Source of the DNA: Pseudomonas arsenicoxydans
GTDB lineage: Bacteria > Pseudomonadota > Gammaproteobacteria > Pseudomonadales > Pseudomonadaceae
DNA: 64,000 nucleotides
Direction: 5' to 3'
NCBI RefSeq assembly: GCF_006438915.1
Contig: NZ_RCZE01000001.1
Span: forward strand, 420,325-484,324
Shown here: piece after piece, positions 25,776 through 34,840 of the stretch
How the letters are laid out: each line of letters opens with the position of its first letter
How positions within the stretch are numbered: position 1 is the stretch's first letter
Notes under the pieces: generated by a model
Told to the model about the DNA's origin: nothing
The model's database searches: none
Seen by the model: only the letters and a program-made list of their open reading frames with translations
Program-made: the position numbers and the translations under genes

Positions 25776-27293
25776 TTAACCATCGAAGTCACCCAAATTG
25801 ATATTCAGGCGCCCGAGGCGGTATAGCAGCGTGCGCCGAGGCAGGCCGAGTTCGCGGGCGGCGAGGGTCTGGTTGCCGTCGTTTTTGCGCAGGCAATCGA
25901 GCAGCAGGCTGCGTTCGACCTGCTCCAGACGTTCGCGCAGGTTCAGGCTGTTGTCTTCGGGCATGGCTTCCATGCGCAGGGAGAAATGTTCGGCCAGCAA
26001 CTCACCGCCCTCGCACAACAGAACGGCGCGTTCGACCAGGCCTTTGAGTTCGCGCACGTTGCCGGGGAAGGCATAACCGGACAGGTGATCCAGCGCCGCA
26101 TCGGACCAACGCACCGCATCGCGTTGCAAAAACGAGCAGGCCTTTTCAGCAAAGTGTCGCGCCAGGTCGAGGATGTCGCCTTCACGCTGACGCAGGGCCG
26201 GCAACTCGATCGGGAATTGCGCGAGGCGGTAGTACAAGTCCTCGCGGAACTTGCCTTCGCTGACCAGCACCGACAAATCCCGGTGCGTCGCGGCGATGAT
26301 GCGCACGTCGATCTTGTGGGTGTCGTTGGAACCGAGCGGTCGGATCTCGCCTTCCTGCAATACGCGCAGCAACTTGGCTTGCAGCGACAACGGCATGTCG
26401 CCGATTTCATCGAGCAGCAAGGTGCCGCCATTGGCCGCATCGAACAGCCCGGCGCGGTCGCGATCTGCGCCGGTGAACGCACCTTTGCGGTAGCCAAACA
26501 GCTCGCTTTCCAGCAGGTTCTCAGGGAACGCGGCGCAGTTCTGCACGATGAACGCCTGGGAGCGGCGCGGCCCGCAATCGTGAATCGCCCGCGCGACCAC
26601 TTCCTTGCCGGTGCCGGTCTCACCGCGCAACAGTACGGTGTACGGGCTGTGCAGGACTTTGCTGATCAGCGAGTAGGTCTCGCGCATGGCCTTGCTCTTG
26701 CCGATCAGACCGTAACCACTGGCGCTCGGCACGCTGACCGGCGCTGGCCGTGTTACGCCAGTCGGCTGACGCAAGCGTTGCAGCAGGTGCAGTTGGCCGA
26801 GCACGAACGAGCCCAGCTGACCGAGGGAGTCGGCGAAGCCTTGCAGGTCGATGTGCCGGCGACTGGCGCACAGCAGCAAGCCTTCAACCGACTTCTGCTG
26901 ATTGACCAAAGGCACACACAACAATGACTGCCACGGCGTGACCTGGGGCGGCAGGAAGCTGGTTTCGTGCAGGCTGCCGCTCAGTTCGCTGAGGCTGACC
27001 ACGCGGTTCTGGCACAGGGCAAATTGCAGCAATTGTTCACCGTTGTAATCCGCTGGCAGGCTCGCCGCTTCCCGGGGTTGCAGGATGCCGTTCAGGCACT
27101 CGGCGTTCATTCCCAGGCAGGTGTGGGTCGCGTCCAGCAAGTACAGCTGCGTCAGTTCGCAACCGCTGAGCTCGGCCAGACCGCGTACGAAGTCACCCAG
27201 CAACGTAGCCCCGTCCGCCGCGCGCGACAGGCTGGCGAACTGCGCCAGCAAGGCTTCGGCATAGACCAGCGGTTGCGGCACTTGAGTGAACAT
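25776..27293 (-). CDS. sfa2: Sigma-54-dependent activator of the T6SS (Sfa type)
   Basis: About 505-aa enhancer-binding protein. The N-terminal GAF domain (about 15-175) is followed by an AAA+ domain with Walker A GETGTGKE (about 222-229), the sigma-54-contacting GAFTGA motif (about 269-274), LLDEIGDM, and a C-terminal Fis-type HTH (NQTLAARELGLPRRTLLYRL). It probably drives sigma-54 transcription of T6SS genes. The ATG at 27293 is preferred over an earlier alternative start at 27302. It lies 10 bases after clpV. Confidence 0.92.
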   Translation of the reverse strand: MFTQVPQPLVYAEALLAQFASLSRAADGATLLGDFVRGLAELSGCELTQLYLLDATHTCLGMNAECLNGILQPREAASLPADYNGEQLLQFALCQNRVVSLSELSGSLHETSFLPPQVTPWQSLLCVPLVNQQKSVEGLLLCASRRHIDLQGFADSLGQLGSFVLGQLHLLQRLRQPTGVTRPAPVSVPSASGYGLIGKSKAMRETYSLISKVLHSPYTVLLRGETGTGKEVVARAIHDCGPRRSQAFIVQNCAAFPENLLESELFGYRKGAFTGADRDRAGLFDAANGGTLLLDEIGDMPLSLQAKLLRVLQEGEIRPLGSNDTHKIDVRIIAATHRDLSVLVSEGKFREDLYYRLAQFPIELPALRQREGDILDLARHFAEKACSFLQRDAVRWSDAALDHLSGYAFPGNVRELKGLVERAVLLCEGGELLAEHFSLRMEAMPEDNSLNLRERLEQVERSLLLDCLRKNDGNQTLAARELGLPRRTLLYRLGRLNINLGDFDG

Positions 27294-27303
27294 CACACCC
27301 ACC

Positions 27304-29952
27304 TCAGGCGAACTCGCAGGTCACGCTGGCGTCACCGTCGAGCGTGGCATGCACACGCTTGAGGCTTTCACCGGTGGCCATCGCGTCGAGCAAGCGGTCG
27401 GCCACCAGCGGCAGCACGTGCAGGTCGAGCAAATGGTCGATCAGGCGTGCGCCGCTGTCGCTTTGGGTGCAGCGTTCGGCGAGGTGATCGACGAGGTTCT
27501 GGCAGTAAGTGAAATCCAGCTGACGACGGTTCAGCCGCTCGCCCAAACGACTAAGTTTGATTTCGATCAACTCGCGCAACACAGGGCCGCCGACCGGGTA
27601 GTAAGGCACCACGCGCATGCGCGCCAACAGCGCCGGTTTGAAGTGTTTGCTGAGGACCGGGCGGATGGTTTCTTCAAGCGCTTCGGCGGTCGGTCGCGCG
27701 CCGTTTTCACAGAGTTCGCTGATGCGGTCGCTGCCGAGGTTCGAGGTCATCAGGATCAACGTGTTGCGAAAGTCGATCTCGCGTCCTTCGCCGTCGTTCG
27801 CCACGCCTTTGTCGAAGATTTGGTAGAACAGGTTGAGCACGTCCGGGTCAGCCTTTTCCACTTCATCGAGCAGCACAACGGAGTACGGCTTCTGGCGCAC
27901 GGCTTCGGTGAGCATGCCGCCCTCGCCGTAACCGACGTAGCCCGGCGGCGCACCGATCAAGCGCGACACGGTGTGTTTTTCCTGGAACTCGGACATGTTG
28001 ATGGTGGTGATGAAACGATCACCGCCGTAGAGCAAATCCGCCAGGGCCAGGGCGGTTTCGGTTTTGCCGACGCCGCTCGGACCGACCAGCAGGAACACCC
28101 CCACTGGCGCACCCGGTTTGTTCAGGCCGGCAGCGGTGGCGCGCATCGAGCGGTCCAGGGCGTGAACAGCTTGCTCCTGACCACGGATGCGCGTGCGCAG
28201 GTCAGTTGCGAAGCTGGCGACCTTGGCGTTGTGCTCGCGGGCCAGTTGCGCCAAGGGCACGCCGGTCCAGGCGCTGATGACTTCGGCGACCAGACGCGGG
28301 CAGACTTCGAAGCTCACCAGACGCTCTTTGACTTGCAGTTCGGTCAGAGCTTTGTGAGTGTCGTTCAGCGCGGCTTCCAGCGATGCGACGCTTTGCGCTT
28401 CGTCAACAGGGAGGGTTTCGATCACAGTGCCTTCAGCGTCTTCTTCAACCGTGACGGTCGGTTCGACGGCAGCGGCTTCACGCGCCTTGGCCAGTTGTTG
28501 ACGCAGGTCCAACAGGCGTTCAGCGAGCTCTTTCTGTTCGGTCCACAGGATTTCCAGAGCGGCCCTCTCGTCTTCGGCGTCTTCCAGCCGCGCTTCCAGT
28601 GCGTCCAGCGCTTCGTGATCGATCAGCAAACCGGCTTCGGCATCGCGGCGCAGGGCTTGACGCTGACGGCCGCCTTCAGCCAGTTCGCCTCGCAGGCGTT
28701 CAAGGCTTTCCGGAGCGGCGGCGAGGCTGATGCGCACGCGGGCGCACGCGGTGTCGAGTACGTCGACAGCTTTGTCCGGCAGTTGGCGACCGGCAAGGTA
28801 ACGGGCGGACAGTTCAGCAGCGGAGACGACGGCGTCATCGCGCAGGTAGATGCCGTGGCTCTTTTCGTACACCTGAGCCAGGCCACGAAGGATGGTCACC
28901 GCTTCGCTGACGGTCGGCTCGTGCAGTTGCACCGGTTGGAAACGACGGGCCAGCGCCGGGTCTTTCTCGAAGTATTTTTTGTACTCGGCCCACGTCGTGG
29001 CGGCGATGGTGCGCAACTCACCACGGGCCAGCGCCGGTTTCAGCAGGTTGGCGGCGTCGGAACCGCCGGCATTGCCGCCCGCGCCGATCAGCGTGTGGGC
29101 TTCGTCGATGAACAGGATGATCGGTTTCGGCGAGGCTTTGACTTCGTCGATCACGCCTTTGAGGCGACGTTCGAATTCACCTTTGACGCTGGCACCGGCC
29201 TGCAACAGGCCCATGTCCAGCGACAGCAGCTCTACACCTTTCAGGACTTGCGGCACTTCACCGGCGGCGATGCGCGAGGCCAGGCCTTCGACGATGGCGG
29301 TTTTACCGACGCCGGCTTCACCGACCACGATCGGGTTGTTCTTGCGGCGACGAGCGAGGATGTCGACCATCTGGCGGATCGCGCCATCTCGACACAGCAC
29401 CGGGTCGAGTTTGCCGTCGCGGGCCTGTTGGGTCAGGTTATGGGTGAAGCGCTGCAGCAGCGATTCGCCCGGCACGGCGGGTTTGCCGGTGGCTGGTTGT
29501 TCTTTCTGCGACAGGGCGAATTCTTTCAGGCGATCGATGTTCAACTTAGCCAGCAACGCCTGGTAGCGGCTACCGGCGTAGCGCATCGGGTTGCGCAGCA
29601 GGGCGAGGATCAGCGCGGCCTGTTCGACCTGGGTCTGGCCCAGTTCGAGGTTGGCCACCAGCAAGGCATCCTGCAGCCATTGCACCAGCTCCGGGGCAAA
29701 CACCGGGTTGCGCGAGGCGCTGTGCTCGACCCGCGATTGCAATGCCGCGCTCAGTTCACCGGCATCCACTTCGGCGTCTTGCAGCGCGCGTGCGAGCAGG
29801 CCTTGCGGACGCTCCAGCAGGCCCAGCAGCAAGTCTTCGACGAGGATCTTGCTGCCGCCCCGGGCGACGCAGCGTTCGGCAGAACTTTCCAGGTCACGAC
29901 GGGTTTCGGCGTCCAGCGCCTGGATAAGTTGTTGCAGGTCTACGTTGATCAT
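27304..29952 (-). CDS. clpV: ClpV/TssH, T6SS sheath-disassembly ATPase
   Basis: 882-aa Clp/Hsp100 ATPase that recycles contracted TssB/TssC sheath. The N-domain (about 1-150) begins MINVDLQQLIQALDAETRRD, the ClpV form. Two AAA+ modules follow, with Walker A GEAGVGKT (about 213-220) and GPSGVGKT (about 618-625), the pore segment GAPPGYVGYGEGG and a coiled-coil middle region around 400-520. Length and order are normal. Confidence 0.96.
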   Translation of the reverse strand: MINVDLQQLIQALDAETRRDLESSAERCVARGGSKILVEDLLLGLLERPQGLLARALQDAEVDAGELSAALQSRVEHSASRNPVFAPELVQWLQDALLVANLELGQTQVEQAALILALLRNPMRYAGSRYQALLAKLNIDRLKEFALSQKEQPATGKPAVPGESLLQRFTHNLTQQARDGKLDPVLCRDGAIRQMVDILARRRKNNPIVVGEAGVGKTAIVEGLASRIAAGEVPQVLKGVELLSLDMGLLQAGASVKGEFERRLKGVIDEVKASPKPIILFIDEAHTLIGAGGNAGGSDAANLLKPALARGELRTIAATTWAEYKKYFEKDPALARRFQPVQLHEPTVSEAVTILRGLAQVYEKSHGIYLRDDAVVSAAELSARYLAGRQLPDKAVDVLDTACARVRISLAAAPESLERLRGELAEGGRQRQALRRDAEAGLLIDHEALDALEARLEDAEDERAALEILWTEQKELAERLLDLRQQLAKAREAAAVEPTVTVEEDAEGTVIETLPVDEAQSVASLEAALNDTHKALTELQVKERLVSFEVCPRLVAEVISAWTGVPLAQLAREHNAKVASFATDLRTRIRGQEQAVHALDRSMRATAAGLNKPGAPVGVFLLVGPSGVGKTETALALADLLYGGDRFITTINMSEFQEKHTVSRLIGAPPGYVGYGEGGMLTEAVRQKPYSVVLLDEVEKADPDVLNLFYQIFDKGVANDGEGREIDFRNTLILMTSNLGSDRISELCENGARPTAEALEETIRPVLSKHFKPALLARMRVVPYYPVGGPVLRELIEIKLSRLGERLNRRQLDFTYCQNLVDHLAERCTQSDSGARLIDHLLDLHVLPLVADRLLDAMATGESLKRVHATLDGDASVTCEFA

Positions 29953-29965
29953 TGGTCATCTGTCC

Positions 29966-30973
29966 TTAATGAATTTTGCTGCCCAGGGTGACCACGCCGT
30001 CCGCTTTTTCGCGGCCCAGCCAACTGGTCCAACCCAAGCGACAGGTGTTCTGCTCACCGATGCGCAGTTCCGGGATTTCTTCGTGGCGCAACACCAGGCG
30101 AATGTCGTAATCGAGCGGGTCACGCAGGGTGAAGCGCACCAGCGCGCACAACGGCTGGTAGCCGAAACCGATGGGCAGGAATTCGTGAAAGCGTTGCCAG
30201 TCGAGTTCGCGGATGTGAATGCGGAATTTGCCGCTGCGGTCGCGTACGTGTTCGCCCAGCACAAGGTCCTCACCGAGCAGGCTGTTGGCGCGGCCCAAAC
30301 GATTGCGCTGCTCGTCGAGAATCTCCACGCGGCGCTCGATGCATTGCTCGATGGTCAGCTCGGCGTGCTTGAAGTAGTAACGCAGCACGGCTTCGATCAG
30401 GGCTGCCGAGTGCGCGCGCAAGCTGAGCAAGCCGAGGTACGGCAACAGGCGTTTCCAGTTAAGTTCGCCGGCCTTGCGGATCTCCTCGCCACCGAGGCCA
30501 ATCAACGCAAACAATTGCGAAGAGAACGGGTCGAGCGCACCGCTCTCGAAGCTGGCGCGGTAGCGGTATTTGCGCCAGATCGGCAGCATCAGCCGTTGCA
30601 AGCGATGGTGGAACAGGTCGAGAAAATTACGGGTCGGGTTGCCGTCTTCACTGTCGCCCAGGGCCTGTTCGCCGTAAAACGCCGGCAGCGGCGAACCGGA
30701 ACCGACCAAGCCAATCAGGTTGAAACGCAGGCGCGCACGCATCTGCCCGTGCTCGTGGAAAAACTCCACGCGATCGACATCGCTGCCAGGGAAACCCAGG
30801 CTCGGGTTGGCCTGGAATTCCAGCTGGTCGTACAGATCGTCCTGACTCAGGTGCGGGTGGGCCTCGCGCAGCCGGTCAACCACCAGCAGCACGGCCTGAA
30901 ACAGCGAGTACTCGCGTATTCCTCGGGTCAGACCGCTTAAAGCAGCGGCTGAAGGCCCATACGTGGTGTCCAT
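29966..30973 (-). CDS. tssG: TssG, T6SS baseplate protein
   Basis: 335-aa TssG/ImpH/VasB family protein forming the baseplate wedge with TssF. Family segments include YSLFQAVLLVVDRLR, NPSLGFPGSDVDRVEFF, FNLIGLVGSGSPLPAFYGE and the C-terminal CRLGWTSWLG. Its first 37 bases overlap the end of tssF, a tight operon join. Confidence 0.95.
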   Translation of the reverse strand: MDTTYGPSAAALSGLTRGIREYSLFQAVLLVVDRLREAHPHLSQDDLYDQLEFQANPSLGFPGSDVDRVEFFHEHGQMRARLRFNLIGLVGSGSPLPAFYGEQALGDSEDGNPTRNFLDLFHHRLQRLMLPIWRKYRYRASFESGALDPFSSQLFALIGLGGEEIRKAGELNWKRLLPYLGLLSLRAHSAALIEAVLRYYFKHAELTIEQCIERRVEILDEQRNRLGRANSLLGEDLVLGEHVRDRSGKFRIHIRELDWQRFHEFLPIGFGYQPLCALVRFTLRDPLDYDIRLVLRHEEIPELRIGEQNTCRLGWTSWLGREKADGVVTLGSKIH

Positions 30974-32724
30974 TGGTACACCTCTCCCTGTGTGCTTTTT
31001 ACCCGCAGCTCGTGGTACGAATTGAGACTGGCGTAAAGCGCGAAAAACTCGTTAAGAACCGAAGCGAACACGAACAGGTCGCCTTCGCCGATGTAGCCTT
31101 CCGGGTCGATGGTCAGCTCGGTGCGCAACCCGCGCACCGGCAAGCCGCGATGCAGGCGGTCGACGTGTTGGTGTTTGATCGATTTGAGGCCGCCGAGCAG
31201 GCGCTTGCTGACCTTCTCCGCGTGCTGGTCGTAGTAACGCGGCAGGTCGTAGGTTTCGAGAATCACCTTCAACGCATTGACGTCGGCCAGCGACAGGTAG
31301 TTAAGCGACATGTTGCTGATCAGCTTCCACAGGAAGTCGCGATTCAGCGGCGGCGCATAACTCGGGGTAGCCGGGGTGATGTTGCGGAAACTGAGGAATT
31401 CGGGCGTTTCTTCGCAGGCCATGCAAATGTCGCCGAGCTTGAGTTTTTTCGGCAGGTTCTGGTTGGTACACGTCAGCTCGATCGACAGGGTTTCATGGGC
31501 TTCGGTGTGGCGGATGCCGAAGCTCAGGTAGGTGTCGAGGCCGTCGTGCAACAGCGATGAACGCTGACGAATGCTGTAGTGCGGACGGCTGGTGGGCACG
31601 TCGAAACTCGGGTCGTGCTCGAAGGATTCGAACGGCACGTATTCCTGATAACCGAGGCCGCCGGGCTTCCAACCGGTGACGCTTTCCACGGAAAACACAC
31701 CGCAGTTTTCCAGGTCGTACTCGGCGGGTAGCAACAGGTATTCGTCCTGCTTGCCGTCGAGGCGAATCGGCAACGCATCGTGCTTGAACAGGTTGACGAT
31801 GGGCGTGCAATACAGCTTCACGTTGTCCAGGGTCGGACGCATGCGCAGGATGCCGCTCTTGCGAATATCGAAGCGCAACTCCAGGCCGCGCATCTGCTTG
31901 AGGGTGTCTTCCGGCAGCGCCTTGAGAATGTCCAGACCGTTGACGTCGACGAACAGGAACTTGTCCTGGAAGGCGAAATATTCTTGCAGGTAACGGTAGC
32001 CACGGAAGGTGTTCAGCGGATACGGGATCAACGCTTCTTCTTCGGCAAAACCCACCGGTTGCACGCGGTCGCCGGGCATCTTGAATGCCATCGGCGTGCC
32101 GTTGACGCCATTGATCGGCTTGCCGGCGCTATCCAGCGGAATCAATTCGATGCCTTCCAGATTGCGCAACAGGCTCAGGTACAGCATCTGGCTGATGTAA
32201 CGCTCGCCGGCGAAGTGCAGGCGCAGACGACTCAATTCCAGCTCACCGAGGTGACCGTCGGCGCTCATCTCCAGACGCAGGCTCAACAGCGAACCGTCGC
32301 CCTTCACCGAGTACGTCAGCGCGGCCAGATCCAGCGCCTGGACTTCGGTTGGGTAGCACGTGCGGAAACGGCAACGCACGTCTTCAATCGGAACGCTTTC
32401 AATTGGTGTATCGCGATCAACCTTCAACGCCGGGCCGGAACGCTTGAGCGGGTCGAACTGCAAAATGCTGAACGCCGGCAGCGGCCGCATGTAGTTGGGC
32501 CACAGCAGCTGCATCAGCGAATGGCTGAGCTCAGGGAGTTCGTCGTCGAGTTTCTGACGCAGGCGACCGGTCAGGAACGCAAAACCTTCCAGCAACCGCT
32601 CCACGTCCGGATCCCGCCCGGCCTGGCCGAGGAAAGGCGCCAACGCTGGACTACGTTCGGCGAAACGGCGGCCTAACTGGCGCAGTGCGGTGAGTTCGCT
32701 TTGGTAGTAGTGGTTAAAGGACAC
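30937..32724 (-). CDS. tssF: TssF, T6SS baseplate protein
   Basis: 595-aa TssF/ImpG/VasA protein, the largest wedge component. It starts MSFNHYYQSELTALRQLGRRF and contains DPDVERLLEGFAFLTGRLRQKLDDE and PELSHSLMQLLWPNYMRPLP, typical of the family. It is preceded, across a 24-base gap, by the small membrane ORF array rather than directly by tssE, because the PAAR module interrupts the usual tssE-tssF junction. Confidence 0.96.
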   Translation of the reverse strand: MSFNHYYQSELTALRQLGRRFAERSPALAPFLGQAGRDPDVERLLEGFAFLTGRLRQKLDDELPELSHSLMQLLWPNYMRPLPAFSILQFDPLKRSGPALKVDRDTPIESVPIEDVRCRFRTCYPTEVQALDLAALTYSVKGDGSLLSLRLEMSADGHLGELELSRLRLHFAGERYISQMLYLSLLRNLEGIELIPLDSAGKPINGVNGTPMAFKMPGDRVQPVGFAEEEALIPYPLNTFRGYRYLQEYFAFQDKFLFVDVNGLDILKALPEDTLKQMRGLELRFDIRKSGILRMRPTLDNVKLYCTPIVNLFKHDALPIRLDGKQDEYLLLPAEYDLENCGVFSVESVTGWKPGGLGYQEYVPFESFEHDPSFDVPTSRPHYSIRQRSSLLHDGLDTYLSFGIRHTEAHETLSIELTCTNQNLPKKLKLGDICMACEETPEFLSFRNITPATPSYAPPLNRDFLWKLISNMSLNYLSLADVNALKVILETYDLPRYYDQHAEKVSKRLLGGLKSIKHQHVDRLHRGLPVRGLRTELTIDPEGYIGEGDLFVFASVLNEFFALYASLNSYHELRVKSTQGEVYQWTPRMGLQPLL

Positions 32725-32748
32725 GGGGTACCTTCCTGGTATTGAATC

Positions 32749-33177
32749 TCATGAATAAAACGTTCTGTAGAGCGCTACCGTCAGACCCGCACAGATGTAG
32801 CCGGCGATCAGGAGGTACGGCACGATCAGGATCCAGCCGTAGGCCATGTAAGAGTCACTGACCTGCCCGGCGACCAGACTGAACAAGCCATAAAGCATCC
32901 ATGGCACGGCGTAGAACGGAATGAACTTCAACGGCGCCAACCAGACCATCCGCAGCGCTTGTTGCTCGCTACGGTTCTTGGCGGATCGAGAAGTCCACAG
33001 CGAAAACATCAACAGACCGGGGATGCCCCACCACAACAGGTACACCCAATGGGTCTCGGATGAATCGAACGTGGAGTACTCGCCAATCCACAGGCCATAG
33101 GAAAAAATCGCCAGCACCGCCAGCAATGGCCACCACAAGGCAACCATGAAGAAACTCAGTTGCGCTCGGCTAAGCAT
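32749..33177 (-). CDS. Small membrane protein, four predicted helices
   Basis: 142-aa protein from the ATG at 33177, overlapping the upstream gene's end by 8 bases. There are four hydrophobic segments (FFMVALWWPLLAVLAIFSYG, WVYLLWWGIPGLLMFSLW, FYAVPWMLYGLFSLVAG, WILIVPYLLIAGYICAGLTV). No family was recognised. It is the last of a coupled array of small genes between the DUF6402-like effector and tssF. A membrane immunity protein is a guess from context. Confidence 0.7.
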   Translation of the reverse strand: MLSRAQLSFFMVALWWPLLAVLAIFSYGLWIGEYSTFDSSETHWVYLLWWGIPGLLMFSLWTSRSAKNRSEQQALRMVWLAPLKFIPFYAVPWMLYGLFSLVAGQVSDSYMAYGWILIVPYLLIAGYICAGLTVALYRTFYS

Positions 33178-33592
33178 GGTCGGCCCCCGACGCGAGCTTC
33201 GAGGCTTTTGCGCCATCTACTTTGCGCTTGTACCAGCCATCCAGCCCGGTGCTGAGAAGGATCGCCGTCAAGGTGAATATTCCTTGGCCGATGCCATAGA
33301 GCAGCGCCCGTAGCGGATGATGCGGCAGCATCCACAGGAGAATTAGTCCTACCCAGATCGCCCACAGGATCAACTTCACACGTAGCACAGGAATCAGCGC
33401 CAGCACCGCGTTGAAGACAAGGAAAAACTCGTAGAGGAATTTGCTGGTAAGACGAATGTTCACGCCACGGGATGTCAAGCCGCCGTAGGTCGAGATGTAC
33501 CAGTCGGCAGCGAAGTTATTCAGAAACGTGTAACCCACACAGAAAACACTGTGGATCAACAGGCAGCAGACGATGCGGGCCAGCATGTTCAT
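33170..33592 (-). CDS. Small membrane protein in the T6SS cargo insertion
   Basis: 140-aa protein starting at the ATG at 33592, which overlaps the upstream stop (ATGA). It has three or four hydrophobic helices (MLARIVCCLLIHSVFCVGYT, FFLVFNAVLALIPVL, LILWAIWVGLILLWMLP, GIFTLTAILLSTGL) and a basic C-terminal tail. The family is unknown. The longer open frame upstream is a shadow. Possible membrane-located immunity or accessory protein. Confidence 0.7.
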   Translation of the reverse strand: MNMLARIVCCLLIHSVFCVGYTFLNNFAADWYISTYGGLTSRGVNIRLTSKFLYEFFLVFNAVLALIPVLRVKLILWAIWVGLILLWMLPHHPLRALLYGIGQGIFTLTAILLSTGLDGWYKRKVDGAKASKLASGADHA

Positions 33593-33810
33593 GCGGGACG
33601 CACCGAGGAGTAACAGATGCCCACGATTTCGATGGCCACCAATGAAATCAGGACCATGAACGTCAGCGAGCGATGCAGCCATGACTGACGCAGTCGCTTG
33701 CTGATCGCCGTGACAATCAGCAGAAGACTCAAGATCGCGATGCCGCCGAAAAGATTGCTGTCGGCGATGAACATCAGATACATGCGCATCTCGTCCGATA
33801 CGACGATCAT
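33589..33810 (-). CDS. 73-aa two-helix membrane protein
   Basis: Starts at the ATG at 33810, overlapping the stop of the preceding 43-aa ORF (ATGA), and ends overlapping the next start (ATGA). Two hydrophobic helices (GGIAILSLLLIVTAIS, LTFMVLISLVAIEIVGICY). No family was recognised. The double overlap supports it as a real member of the array. Confidence 0.65.
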   Translation of the reverse strand: MIVVSDEMRMYLMFIADSNLFGGIAILSLLLIVTAISKRLRQSWLHRSLTFMVLISLVAIEIVGICYSSVRPA

Positions 33811-33938
33811 GGGCAAAAGGCTCCATCCTTGAGGGTCCAGCTGCGCTGATAACCATCACGTTCACGTTTGACGGATTGCAGGGCGTAGCAATGGAGATGA
33901 GGCCAGACCTCTTTTTGCTGTTCTTTTTGCTCGTCCAT
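33807..33938 (-). CDS. 43-aa soluble ORF in the cargo insertion
   Basis: Short charged peptide starting MDEQKEQQKEVWPHLHCYAL, ending with ATGA overlap into the 73-aa ORF. It is 2 bases after the stop of the 138-aa membrane protein. Too short for usual gene calling. Supported only by its junctions and the absence of internal stops; function unknown. Confidence 0.5.
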   Translation of the reverse strand: MDEQKEQQKEVWPHLHCYALQSVKRERDGYQRSWTLKDGAFCP

Positions 33939-33940
33939 GA

Positions 33941-34357
33941 TTACCGGTCTCTCGCTTTTTCAGGCGTCATCGCCGTGCTGGTGTGTAGATAAAGTTGTTC
34001 GCCGTCAAACCCTGTAATACCGGCAGCGCTCAGAGGAAAACCGTCTTTCGTGCTGTATCGAACCCAGCCTTGCGACCACATATCGCCATTCTCGTGACGA
34101 ACCTGTACGTAGTAATTTGGTGCTTCGGCCTTGGAGACTTCGATAAATACCCCACCATCTTCGCCACCCACCCAAAGCGCATTGGGATGAGCAATCAAAG
34201 TCGGGGCGACGGACCGTTCCATACGCACCAGCACAGCAAACAAAACCAAAATCGCCAGCAGCCCAATGGAGCTCAGGAAAGCGATAAGCAAAGTAATGGA
34301 CAGGCGCTTTTTATCCGTGCACTGGCACAACTCCCCCTCCCTAGTGAGCCTAGACAT
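33941..34357 (-). CDS. Membrane-anchored small protein, possible second immunity
   Basis: 138-aa protein with one N-terminal transmembrane helix (LSITLLIAFLSSIGLLAILVLFAVLV, about 20-45) and a periplasmic domain of about 90 residues. Its C-terminal half (YVQVRHENGDMWSQGWVRYS, ITGFDGEQLYL) loosely parallels the neighbouring 135-aa immunity candidate (FRVYSVEGELLKSSEW, GYEGWSI). The two may be diverged immunity paralogues; this comparison is by eye. Confidence 0.65.
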   Translation of the reverse strand: MSRLTREGELCQCTDKKRLSITLLIAFLSSIGLLAILVLFAVLVRMERSVAPTLIAHPNALWVGGEDGGVFIEVSKAEAPNYYVQVRHENGDMWSQGWVRYSTKDGFPLSAAGITGFDGEQLYLHTSTAMTPEKARDR

Positions 34358-34432
34358 CAGATCTCCAGAACCTTGTGCGGGTTTTGCTGATAAATATGCT
34401 CAACACACTTCCCCTCCAATCCGAAAGTTTGC

Positions 34433-34840
34433 TTATTCTTTTCCGTCATCTAACGGCGCGCACGCTGTAATACTCCACCCTTCGTACCCGGTTGAAGTTG
34501 GATAAATCGCATGTCCATTAACCCATTGCGAGCGCTCATCTGTCGTGAATTCACTCTGCCAAAGCAGCCACTCAGACGACTTCAGCAACTCACCTTCAAC
34601 GCTATACACTCGAAAAAACGCATCACTAGTGAAAAGCTTTACAAATTTCCCAGCGACGCCAAAATTAGAATACTTCGGTATATAGGAATTAATATAACAA
34701 GTTTTAGCTTCATTCCAAGTCGTGGAATAAACTTCCGCTGTAATGGCAGCCCCATGCTTAATGTATAGCCAAACGGAAACAGGTACGCCTACTACAAGCA
34801 ATATCAGCACCAACAAAGACGACATTTTTTTCATAATCAC
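34433..34840 (-). CDS. Immunity candidate for the DUF6402-like effector
   Basis: 135-aa protein (or 133 aa from the ATG at 34834) with one N-terminal transmembrane helix or uncleaved signal (SLLVLILLVVGVPVSVWLYI) and an exported C-terminal domain. A GTG start overlaps the effector stop. Strongly AT-rich compared with the T6SS core. Position directly after the effector is the basis for the immunity call; no family was recognised. Confidence 0.65.
   Translation of the reverse strand: MIMKKMSSLLVLILLVVGVPVSVWLYIKHGAAITAEVYSTTWNEAKTCYINSYIPKYSNFGVAGKFVKLFTSDAFFRVYSVEGELLKSSEWLLWQSEFTTDERSQWVNGHAIYPTSTGYEGWSITACAPLDDGKE

Noticed and set aside
27286..29991. 901-aa plus-strand open frame
   Set aside because: Antisense to clpV over its whole length; clpV has all AAA+ motifs, the plus frame has none.
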